Assembly: GCA_024220525.1 (NCBI GenBank)
Contig: JAMYWO010000399.1
Location: 1-31,176 of the forward strand
Source of the DNA: Cochliopodium minus
Lineage: Eukaryota; Discosea; Himatismenida; Cochliopodiidae
DNA length: 31,176 nt
Reading direction: 5' to 3'
Shown in pieces: positions 22,418 to 31,176 of this stretch (its first letter is position 1; each line of letters opens with the position of its first letter). Made by a program: the position numbers and the translations under genes. The notes under the pieces are model-generated. The model did no database searches. It saw only the letters and a program-made list of their open reading frames with translations, and was not told the DNA's origin.

Positions 22418-22620
22418 ATTTATCAATTGGGGTCAATAATAACGTGACACCTTTTATTTTTTTATATATTATTATAATCAGCGTTTATCGAGAGGGAATG
22501 AAATTGTATACAAATTATCAATACGTGTATCATTATTTCAAATAACATTTGAGAAATTTATACTTCCTTATAATTGTGACAAGAATTAAAAATTAAAAAA
22601 AAAATTTTTGTAATTTTTTT

Positions 22621-23980
22621 TTATTCTAAATTTAACCACAATGAAGAAGCACCCACTACAAATGTATCCCATTTTCCATCTTTAATATCTTCGTTGTATT
22701 GCAGATTGAGAAGATCAAAAGTGTACTCCAATCTCCTCATAGATTGGTGATCTTGTTCACATCCATTCAGGTTTAAATGTTGCAAGTTTTGCAAAGATAA
22801 GAGTTTTTCTACAGGATCTTTTATAATAGACAAACAATTTGCCTTTGAAAAAATAAAAAGAATTAAATCAAATTGTTTTTTTGGTTTTTTAGTTTTACAA
22901 GATTTAATGCTTCCAAATTTTTAATGTTGACGAGATCTTCCAAACATTCACCAGATATTTTTGTGTTGGCAAGTCCAAAATGAGTTAATTTTTTAGACAA
23001 GATTTCGCTTTTGGAAATGTAGTGAATAGAAGTATTGTTGACGGAAGAGATATTGGAAAGATTCAACCAAAAAAGAGGTAAGCTTAACAAATAAGAAGTA
23101 TCATCAACTTTATTGCAAGACAAGTCCAATCTATTCAATTTAAAAAATTGTGAAATATGTTTCGTACTTCTAATCTCACATCCTTTGACATTCAAAACTC
23201 TCAAATCAGGGCTACTTATTGACAATTCTGTTATAAAAAAATCGTTTACACTTTCACAATAACCCAAATCCAACTCAATTAAGTAACTAAATTTGCTTAA
23301 ATGTTCTGCTACAGGAACACATAATCTGTGATAAGAAATGTTGAGGTACTCGAGCTTTGGCTTTTCTGTTTTGTGATTGGTTGGAAAGTATCCAAAAAAA
23401 GGTTGCTTTCTTTTGTTGGAAACGTCCAATTTCTTGAGGTTTAGCTGATTTAATGGCTCCATGTCGTCACAATTAAATTCTTTGAGTATCAATGATTCTA
23501 ATTTTGTCAGTTTTGAAATGTTGTGAATTAAGGATTTCAGAGATGATAAAGATAGATTAAAAGAGGGAAATGATAAATCTAAATATGTCAAGCTTGTTTG
23601 TAATGATATGTTCTTTATATCTGATATATCTGATTTACATCCCTCTATTATCAATGTTGTTAAACGTATTTTGGATATATTTTCAAATGGTCTTTCCAAT
23701 AATTTCAGATTTGATAAATTCAATTCTTGTATCCTTTCATATTTATTCACTATCCTTTCCAAATAATAATGACTAACTGAATCATAATATCTCCTCAAAT
23801 CTAGATTCTTTAATGAATTGCTATTCAATCTCAATTTGAATTAAATACCTTCTTTAAATTATAATTTTACCTTATCATTCTATTAAATGACTTGCATATT
23901 CTAGTCAGTTTCAAAATTGTATAAGTATCACAAAATCTGATTATAATACTCAGTATATCTTTTGTAAAAGGTTGATCCAT
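22621..23980 (-). CDS. F-box/leucine-rich-repeat protein
   Basis: The exons are 23871-23980, 22899-23829 and 22621-22842: 1,263 nt, 420 aa. The first ~36 residues (FTKDILSIIIRFCDTYTILK, then LTRICKSFN) read as an F-box, which binds Skp1 in SCF ubiquitin ligases. The rest is a run of LRRs, e.g. LQELNLSN-like IQELNLSNLKL, LTYLDLSF, LEYLNISYHRL, LIELDLGYCESVND, LRVLNVKGCEI, LNRLDLSCNKVDD and LEALNLANC. The GC-type consensus (L..LdL..C..i.d) resembles FBXL/AMN1 proteins, where the LRRs choose the substrate. The F-box match is short, so that part is less certain than the LRRs. It diverges from the RRM gene over 117 bp. Confidence 0.85.
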
Positions 23981-24097
23981 TCTTATAGATTTTATTTATT
24001 GGAAATATAAAAAATTGAATTGTTATAATGTAAGAATTTTTAGTTATTTTTCTTATAAACCCACTTTTTATACTTTTAAATCTTTTGAAGAACAAAA
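23981..24097. promoter_or_regulatory. Short divergent promoter region (F-box/LRR gene / RRM gene)
   Basis: 117 bp lie between two outward-reading ATGs, so both promoters must be compact or overlap. The sequence is AT-rich and no named site is recognised. Confidence 0.5.
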
Positions 24098-25532
24098 ATG
24101 TTTCAAGACGATTATATGTCATTCAATGATAATGATAATGGAGGAGATCAAATGGAATATAACAATCCCTCATCAACCATGAAAAAACCAAAAAAAGAAG
24201 AATTGAGAATAGGAGGACCACCATCTGCTTATGTGATGCAAGCAACAAGGCCAGGAGGGATGGAAGATTGCAGAAGTTTATATGTGGGAAATTTGCATCC
24301 AAAAGTAACAGATGCATTATTATTCGAAGTATTCTCAGTAATAGGACAAGTGGAAGCATGTAAAATAATCAAAAATTATGAGGGGGTAAGTCTTGGATAT
24401 GGATTTGTTGATTATCCTGATCATCAAACAGCATTATATGCATTACAAACTTTGAATGCAAAGAAAGTATACGAGATGGAATTAAAAGTTAATTGGGCAT
24501 TGATGGGATCGAGTCAGAAGGAAGATACCTCAGAAGATTATCATTTATTTGTGGGAGATTTATCCTCAGAGATAGACGAGCAAGCATTGAAGGATTCCTT
24601 CTCCAAATTTGGATCCTTGACAGATGCAAGAATAGTATGGGATCCAAGTACAGGAAGATCCAAACAATATGGTTTTGTTGCATTCAGATTGAAAGCAGAT
24701 GCAGAAAGGGCATTGCAAGAAATGGATCAAGAATGGCTCGGAAGAAGGCCCATCCGTTTGAATTGGGCAAATCAAAAAAGTAAGGCGATGTTGGAGGATG
24801 AGGTATTGTCTACAAGCTCTCTTATCGATCCTGTTTCTTCTAGTTCTTCTGGGAATCACCCTAACAAGACTCTTCAAAGTCAACCACAACAACCCCAACC
24901 TTCCAAAGATACCTTCGAGAGTGTTTTCAATTCAACCTCCAGCGAGAATAATTCTGTTTATGTAGGTAATTTGCCTGGAGATATCCAGCAGATCGCTTTG
25001 CAACAGATTTTTGGAGAATTTGGTCCTATTTTAAATGTTCGTCATCATGTGGATAAGGGGTTTGCTTTCATCAATTATGTTGATCATATTTCTGGTAAAT
25101 AATTTTCTTCTTTTATCATATATCATACTTTCAAAACCATATATAAGTATTAATTCTTCTTTTGATCAACATAATGTAATCATTTTTAAAAATCCATATT
25201 TCTTTTTATTTTTTAAAGCTACTCGTTCTATTGTATCTATGAATCAAACCTTTTTGGGATCCAATCGTATTAAATGCTCTTGGGGTAAAGAAAAACCAAA
25301 ACCTATCGTCCCTAACAACATGATGCCGAAAAACAATCAGTTGATCTTTGGAAATAACCATATGAACAACATGAATAATATGAATAACATGAGTAATAAC
25401 AATAATATGAACATGAATAACAATAGTTTGGGCATCCAAAAGATTTTTCCCAACAATTCTCTTGTCAACAAAAATAATAACAATAATTACAACAATAATG
25501 ACGATGAATATGATCCATTCAATCCAAACTAA
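24098..25532 (+). CDS. Three-RRM RNA-binding protein, TIA-1/PUB1 type
   Basis: The exons are 24098-25094 and 25219-25532: 1,311 nt, 436 aa. It has three RNA recognition motifs. RRM1 has LYVGNL at 61-66 and LGYGFVDY at 99-106. RRM2 has LFVGDL at 150-155 and KQYGFVAF at 189-196. RRM3 has VYVGNL at 287-292 and KGFAFINY at 320-327 and closes with IKCSWGKE, the same ending as TIA-1/Nam8/PUB1 proteins. RRM2 is followed by RPIRLNWANQK, also typical. A Ser/Gln/Pro-rich linker separates RRM2 and RRM3. The C-terminus is an Asn/Met low-complexity tail (repeats of MNN), a prion-like segment fitting stress-granule or splicing-factor behaviour in this family. It binds U-rich RNA by family analogy. Confidence 0.93.
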
Positions 25533-25843
25533 GATTAGTTTGAGGTTCATTTGTTCAATTTTTTTTTAATTTTAACGAAATATAAAAATTTCTTTTTTTG
25601 TTTCAAACTTTATACTTAGTATATTTCTTTTCTCCTTTCTTTTTTTTTTTCTTTTATCAGATTACCTTTTGAAATCAAAATTTGGTAAAAAATAAAAATA
25701 AAAACAATTCAAACCTTTTCAAGTCTCTTTTTTGAATCCTATTCTTTCATTCAAACATTAAATAAATTTTTTTTTTCCCTTGTTTTTGATTTTAATTTTA
25801 AATTTTTGCGTTATTAAAGCTTTTTTTTTCTTTTCCTTCTTTT
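25533..25843. other. Spacer between the RRM gene and tRNA-Sec
   Basis: T-rich and A-rich runs with no coding signal. It should contain the 3' end of the RRM transcript and any upstream pol III elements (TATA/PSE) of the tRNA-Sec. I cannot pick a convincing PSE by eye. Confidence 0.5.
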
Positions 25844-25930
25844 GCCTAATTGATCTTGACTGGTGTTGGGGATGGACTTCAAATCCATTGATCTTGAAAG
25901 AGATAGTTGTTCGATTCAACCTATTGGGCG
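25844..25930 (+). tRNA. Selenocysteine tRNA, anticodon TCA
   Basis: The 87-nt gene folds as a eukaryotic 9/4-type tRNA-Sec. The acceptor stem pairs 25844-25852 with 25921-25929 (9 positions, one T-T mismatch, one wobble), followed by discriminator G25930. The D stem is 6 bp (CTTGAC with GTTGGG) around a TGGT loop. The anticodon stem ATGGA/TCCAT (plus a G-T pair) carries loop CTTCAAA, giving anticodon TCA at 25879-25881. The long variable arm is ATCT-loop-AGAT at 25891-25904. The T stem is only 4 bp (GTTG/CAAC) around TTCGATT. These features, and the close layout match to the human gene, set it apart from tRNA-Ser and from a TCA suppressor. It decodes UGA as selenocysteine, so the organism should make selenoproteins. 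Confidence 0.97.
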
Positions 25931-25939
25931 TTTTTTTTT
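25931..25939 (+). terminator. Pol III T-run terminator of tRNA-Sec
   Basis: Nine Ts begin directly after the discriminator base, as expected for RNA polymerase III termination. Confidence 0.9.
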
Positions 25940-26157
25940 CATTTTTTGCAAAAACATTTTACATTTTACATTTTAATTATAATCATATAGAAACTCGTAT
26001 CATTTTGATTAATGTATTCAATTCGAGAAGTATGTAAGAATGTTAAATGTTGAATCTTATATAATTTAAAATTGTTATTTATATTTTTGCGCAATTTTTT
26101 TTATAATTATTTTTATTGATAACGGTTTATAAATAAAAAAAATTGATTCAAATCTGA

Positions 26158-28011
26158 ATGTCCAAAGAAGAGATAGAGATACTCAAAAAAGAAAGTAATT
26201 CTTCAAATAAAAGGTAAAAAAAAAAAATTCATAAATATTAAAAAGAAATTAAAGGAAAATGAAAAATAACAAATAATGATAGGAAATTATCGTTGAGATA
26301 TCAAGAGGTGATTTCAAAATATATATTTCCAATATAAAGAATGCTTAAAATAGATTTTTTTTCCAAACAATTTATATAAGAATTGGGGTGTGAAAAAAAG
26401 ATTGAGCAAAGCAAAGAAATTGTGCGAGGAAGCATCAATAGGAGATGATGGAGATGAAATAGCAAAAGGTAAAAAAAATATATATATATAATTAAAAAAT
26501 ACAAAGAAATTTCAAATTGAAGAAAAAAAAAAATTATAAAATAAAAAATCACAAATTTAATTTTTTTTTAATTTGAAAAAGCTATGAATTATTTTTATGG
26601 ATGGAATGACAAGTCACAAAATTTTAAAGAAGCTTTGAAAATATGCGAAAAGAACGAGAAAGACCCACATTGCAAGTTCATGATGGGATACATCTACTTG
26701 AAGGGTCTGGGGGTTGAAAAGAACGAGACATTAGCACATCAATATTTCAGAGAAAGCTCGCAAGAAAAATTTGCGCCTTCATTATGTAATTTAGCATACA
26801 ATATGATTTCAGGGAAAGAAAAAAAAATAGGTAACTTTTTTTTTAATATTTAATTATTTTTTTAAACAAAAATTTTTATTTTTATTTTTTTTCAAATTTT
26901 TTTTTGTGAAAAACCTTCTTCGAATTTTTTTTTTGTTGTTTTAGATGAAAGCATAAAACTATTAAAAGAAGCAGTTGAATTGAAACATTACCCTTCATAT
27001 TCACTGCTCGCAAAATTGTTGATAAGACAAGTAAAAAATAAATAAAATTAAATTAAAAAAAACTTTTTATATTTAATAATTTATTTTTAGAATGTGCCAA
27101 ATATTCCCATAAAATTATTAGAAGAGGCTTCTGAAATGGACAATGCAGATGCAACAAATTTTCTAGGTTATTGTTATTATCAAGGTGAAGGTAAAAAATT
27201 TTCATTATTTTTTTTTTGTTTAAAAATTATTTTAATGAAAAATTATTTTATAAAAAGGTGTTGGATATGATCCACAAAAAGCTATTGAATATATGAAAAA
27301 AGCATCTGACCTTGGGTATATTTTTTTTTACTGTTTTTTTTTAATTAAAATACTAAAATACTGTTGGTAGTCACTCAGAAAGTCAGTACTTTTTAGGTTT
27401 CTTTCACTTTCAATCGTTTTTTGGGTTTTCAGATCCTTACCCATACAATACTGCTGTTGATTATCTTGGTAAGGTTTTGAATTAGTTTATTTTTTATATT
27501 ATTTTGGTGAATTTCTTTTGAATGATCTTTAGAAAAATCATCAAAACAAGGAAATTGTAAGGCTCAATTTCAGTTGGCTTGTATTAAAAAAACTCTTGGA
27601 CATCCATCCAGTGAAATATTCGATCTTTTGGAGAAATCAAGTTCAGCCAACTACAGTGTTGCCATTGTAAACTCATTTCTTTCATATTTTTTTGTTTGTT
27701 TTAATATTTTTTCTTTAAAATAGGCAATGTTAAAAGATGAATTTTCAAAAGGAAACTTTAATTGGACAAACAAAACTCACAAATTTTTCCCTTTTGAAAA
27801 AGTGAAGAACCTTCCTACCTTTTCTTCTCAAGTGATGACACTTTTGTTAATTTCAAGGTCAAAGAAATTAAAGTTTTTATCAAAAGGGATAGTCTTTATT
27901 CTTTTGGGATTTATTGGAAGATTCAGATACTTGACAGAAGTTGAAAACCAAAAAAGGAGAATGGAAAAACAACAAACAAAAGAAAGAAAGAAACTTAGAA
28001 AAGAAAATTAA
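26158..28011 (+). CDS. Sel1-repeat (TPR-like) protein
   Basis: The 10 exons are 26158-26213, 26283-26307, 26381-26468, 26582-26830, 26945-27030, 27091-27190, 27258-27315, 27371-27468, 27533-27666 and 27724-28011: 1,182 nt, 393 aa, all in phase. The body consists of Sel1-like repeats: CKFMMGYIYLKGLGVEKNET with AHQYFRESSQ, DESIKLLKEAVEL with YSLLAKLL, ATNFLGYCYYQGEGVGYDPQ with KAIEYMKKASDLG, then SQYFLGFFHFQ. Such solenoids act as scaffolds, for example in ER-associated degradation or signalling. No signal peptide is visible. Near the C-terminus a short hydrophobic run (SKGIVFILLGFIGRF) might be a membrane segment, followed by a Lys/Arg/Glu-rich coiled tail. An SEL1L/Hrd3 identity is not supported, because a secretory signal is lacking. 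Exon 26283-26307 is only 25 nt. Confidence 0.88.
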
Positions 28012-28153
28012 TTTTTTTTTTTTTTAATTAAATTTAAAAAAATAAAACAAATAAAAGAAAAAGATTTTAAAATGAATTTTGTTTAATAATTTGTTTGAGA
28101 AAAAAGTATTTGTACATATTCAAAATTTATATTTTTTATATTTTTTTTGAAGG

Positions 28154-31100
28154 TTAGAGAATGGTTTTTGGAGAATTGAGATCTCTTTGAGTTTGACTAC
28201 CCAAACTAGCACGAAGATCAAACATAGATTGACCAACAAGTTCATTAGCATATTCACGAGCCCTTCTCTTTTCGACAAACTTGTAAACGAGAATGGAAAT
28301 AACAACAGCAAGGATAGCAAAAGCTGAGACTCCTACAGAAAGACCAATGATAAGATTACGAGAAGCACCTTTACTTCCTGAACAATTTTTGGAAGAGATA
28401 CTGAAACTGACAATGAGACTGTTTTGTCCTTGATTGACGGTAGGGTTACCATATTGACAACCACTAGTAGTGGTTACGTTGACTCCTTTGAAAGAAGTGT
28501 TGTTTGTTGAAGAAGAGGTCATAATTATAAAAGTGATCTCTTTATTGTTTGGGTCGGTTGTTGGGGTGTTGGTAGGTGAGGTCGTTGAAGGAGAATTAGT
28601 TTGTGGGTTGGTTGTAGAAGTGGTTGTGGAAGTGGTTGGAGATGTTGTTGGTGAAGTTGTTGATGGAGTGTTTGTCTGAGATCCGCTAGTTGTTGGGGAG
28701 GTTGTAGAAGGGGATGAAGGTAACGTAGTTGAAGGAATATTTGTTTGAGGATTGCTCGTGGAACCAGTAGTGGAGGTGGTTGTGGGAGAATTGGTAGGCG
28801 AAGTAGTATCAGGGGAAGTAGTGGGAGAATCACTATTAACAGAAGTAGTAGGAACACCAGGAGTGGTAGGAGAACCAGTTGGAGTGGAGGTGGTAGGAGA
28901 ATTAGAAGGCAAAGTTGTACCAGGAGAGGTAGTGGTAGATGAAGTAGTAGGTGAACTTGTAGAAGGAGAATTAGTTTGAGGGGTGGTTGTAGGAAAATTT
29001 GTTGTTGGGGAGGAGGTTGAAGGGGAGAGAGTAGATGGGGATACAGTAGAAGGAGCGCTTGTAGGAGCGGAAGTGGGCTTTACGAGAATGGAAGATAAAT
29101 CAAAGTTTTTGTCGTTCAAAATGATGTTAAGGAAACCATCTAACAAAGCAAATTCGTTTACAGTGATGATAGGTTTGGTGCTTGAGATCAAATCAGGATC
29201 ATCTATCACAATGGAAAGAACATGATCAGGATTTCCAATGAAAAGGGTGGAAACTTCCACTCTATCTTTCACCAATGATTCACTGACCACCACCGGAGCT
29301 GCCAATCCATCGTCTTTCCAAACACCTTTGTCACAAATGTAAGTACTGAGTGGAGCAGAAGTAGATTTGCATGAGCAAGCAGCGTTTTGGGAAGAACATT
29401 TGTTGATTGAAACGGAATGTTGGTTGGAAGAACTAGACAAAGCCAGTGTGGCGGATCCTATGGATTGTTCCAATATAGGTCGATTAGTTGAGCTGTTGAA
29501 TGTGGAAATGAGAATTAATTGAGGGAGGTTGGTGAGGGGGTAATCAGGCGAGATGGTTGGGAAGATGGAGGAATGAGTAAATACATCGTTGGAAGTTTTG
29601 TTGTTGAACACCCCTGAGGTATCGAACCATCCTAAATTGTTTGCGGTCAAAAATGGAGTGGAGGTGGTTGGGGTGATATAAGGAATGAAGGAAGATTGAT
29701 TGAAGATGATCTGATTGACGATTTGGATGTTGGAGTTGACAAGTGAGAAAATGGATTTATCGAATCTCGCTTGTTTGAGATATTTGATTTTCATGTTTTT
29801 GAAGGCAAAGGGAGTACTTGCGAAATGAACATCATCTTCAAACACGATCTCTGAAGAAGATCCGGTTCCGATGGATGCTTGGATGGATCTGGTGGAGATC
29901 AATCCACGAGTATTAACACCTCTCCTAGTAGAATTGTTGATAAAGTTGGTAACATCAACGCCAATTTTCAAAGGGATTTGAAAAGTGGAGAGATCAGAGA
30001 CATTCCACAAGAAATAACCAGCTGAGATGATTTCTCCTACTCCTTTGAATGTCGTATCCTTGAGATTCAAAGTTCTGTATGAAGATAACAAGGAGGATCC
30101 ATTCACCACTAATTCTCCTCCGAGGGACAGTATTCCTTTTATGAGAGTGGTTGTTCCATTAATCAAAAATCCATCCAAGGAAATCAATCCTGCTCCCAAG
30201 CTTGCATCTGAAAGCAATAATGTTCCAGTTGATCTCAAAATACCTCTCAAATCAAAAGTGCTTTTTTTATTTTTGGAATAATTAAGAGATTTTAAAAAGA
30301 ATAAAATTGGTTTACCTGGAGATCAAGGAGAGAATACCTGAATCAAGGAAGAATGATCCGTTTGTTTGAAAAAGTGTTTGGTTTAAAGTAAGAACATTGT
30401 ACAAGAAGCTCTCAGAAGAAAACAAAGTACCATTAATCACGAAAGAGCCAACTTCTGCAACCAATGAACCAGTAGTGTTGAGAACTCCATTTAAAATAGT
30501 TTCATTATTGACATTCAACAAACCATTCAAATGTAAAACACCTCTAGAAAGTATACCAGAAGCAGTTGTAAGAAGATTTCCATTAGATAAGATAGAAGAG
30601 TTAATAAATAGATTTGAAAGAGTGTTGGTCAGCAAATTTGATGAGAAGATTCCATCCAACAAAATTTGAGAGTTTGTTATTGATCCTGTTCCGTTCATAA
30701 GGTATCCATCCAATCTTAAGATTGTAGATGAAATTGGCCCCTTTAAAATAACATTCCCCAAAGTGGTCAAAATGCTTTGGTTGACTTGTAAAGATCCTAG
30801 AACATTCATGTCTGTTTGGAATGAAAGAAAGGATGGAATATTCAAAATCAACAGATTTGCAGTTGAATATGAATATAAAGAAGTCAAATTAACAAGAGAA
30901 GGTAAAATATTGAGACTTCCATTGTTCAAATTAAGTCCTCCAAGAGCTTGGAACAAGTTTGGAGATGAAGAAAATGAAACAGTGAGATTATCAGAACTAA
31001 GAGATCCCAAAATACTGAAAAAACTTGTTTGAATGCTGAGATTTCCATTGGTAAGAATTCCATTCAAGATAGTTTCATTTTTAAAATTCAACAATCCACC

Positions 31101-31176
31101 CAACTGAAGGATTCCGTTTGATAAAACATTTGATGTTGATGCCAAAAAATTTCCATTTGAAGAAACAGAACTGTTC
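28154..31176 (-). CDS. Beta-helix-like repeat adhesin, C-terminal part with mucin stalk and membrane anchor
   Basis: Exon 30316-31176 runs in from the right edge, the intron is 30261-30315 (55 bp), and the last exon is 28154-30260; about 988 residues are visible. The ectodomain has the same Asn/Ser/Leu/Gly repeats as the left-edge gene (LDGYLMNGTGSITNSQ, FKNETILNGILTNG) with many N-glycosylation sequons. Then come a small Cys cluster (CSSQNAACSCKS, with a later CDKGVWKDD) and a ~160-residue Ser/Thr/Pro stalk of SPTTS-like units, likely heavily O-glycosylated. A last Cys-containing module is followed by one transmembrane helix (LIIGLSVGVSAFAILAVVI, then SILVYKF) and a ~40-residue cytoplasmic tail beginning VEKRRAREYANE. 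This is the build of a type I surface adhesin. The N-terminus and signal peptide lie outside the window. It converges with the Sel1 gene across 142 bp. Confidence 0.9.
28556..29085 (-). repeat. Ser/Thr/Pro-coding low-complexity stalk
   Basis: This segment encodes degenerate SPTTS, NSPTT and TSPTT units. It yields several long Val/Glu-rich open frames on the other strand, which are artefacts of the repeat. Confidence 0.85.

Noticed and set aside
25780-26037. 85-codon plus-strand open frame
   Set aside because: It overlaps the tRNA-Sec gene and T-runs and has no family resemblance or codon character.
28470-28979. Val/Glu-rich plus-strand frames
   Set aside because: Antisense shadow of the Ser/Thr/Pro stalk of the adhesin.
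1-31176. Simple circular molecule with overlapping ends
   Set aside because: The aligned 350-bp ends differ at many sites, so they are two repeat copies, not the same sequence read twice.

Overview
The window looks like nuclear DNA from a very AT-rich, intron-rich unicellular eukaryote, most probably an amoebozoan. It contains many short GT-AG introns, a STAT-type transcription factor, Asn-rich protein tracts, a Ras-type GTPase, a peroxisomal acyl-CoA synthetase and a eukaryotic-type selenocysteine tRNA. STATs are known mainly from dictyostelid amoebae and animals. The species cannot be named from sequence alone. Exons were assembled by hand using splice sites, reading phase and protein-family conservation. 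Every intron used is GT-AG and every join keeps phase.

Layout. 1-3008 (-): 5' part of a secreted repeat protein (signal peptide plus beta-helix-like Asn/Ser/Gly repeats) running off the left edge. 3764-7181 (-): long-chain acyl-CoA synthetase, 11 exons, 646 aa, ending in SKL. 7335-10993 (-): second, divergent acyl-CoA synthetase, 15 exons, 829 aa, with an N-terminal coiled coil and a ZZ-type zinc finger. 11137-12021 (-): Ras-family GTPase. 12237-13578 and 13732-15303 (+): tandem GT4 glycosyltransferases with signal peptides. 15423-16525 (+): MIT-domain protein. 16667-20169 (-): STAT lacking its N-terminus. 20170: a single N, which looks like an assembly join. 20280-22417 (-): GH47 alpha-mannosidase lacking its C-terminal half. 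22621-23980 (-): F-box/LRR protein. 24098-25532 (+): three-RRM protein of the TIA-1/PUB1 type. 25844-25930 (+): tRNA-Sec. 26158-28011 (+): Sel1-repeat protein. 28154-31176 (-): C-terminal part of a second (or the same) repeat adhesin, with a mucin-like stalk, one transmembrane helix and a cytoplasmic tail, running off the right edge.

The genes do not form one pathway. Local themes are surface and secretory glycobiology (adhesins, GT4 pair, GH47), fatty-acid activation (two adjacent synthetases) and signalling (Ras, STAT). The most notable items are the ZZ/acyl-CoA synthetase fusion, the tRNA-Sec, and the join at the single N, where two unrelated incomplete genes meet.
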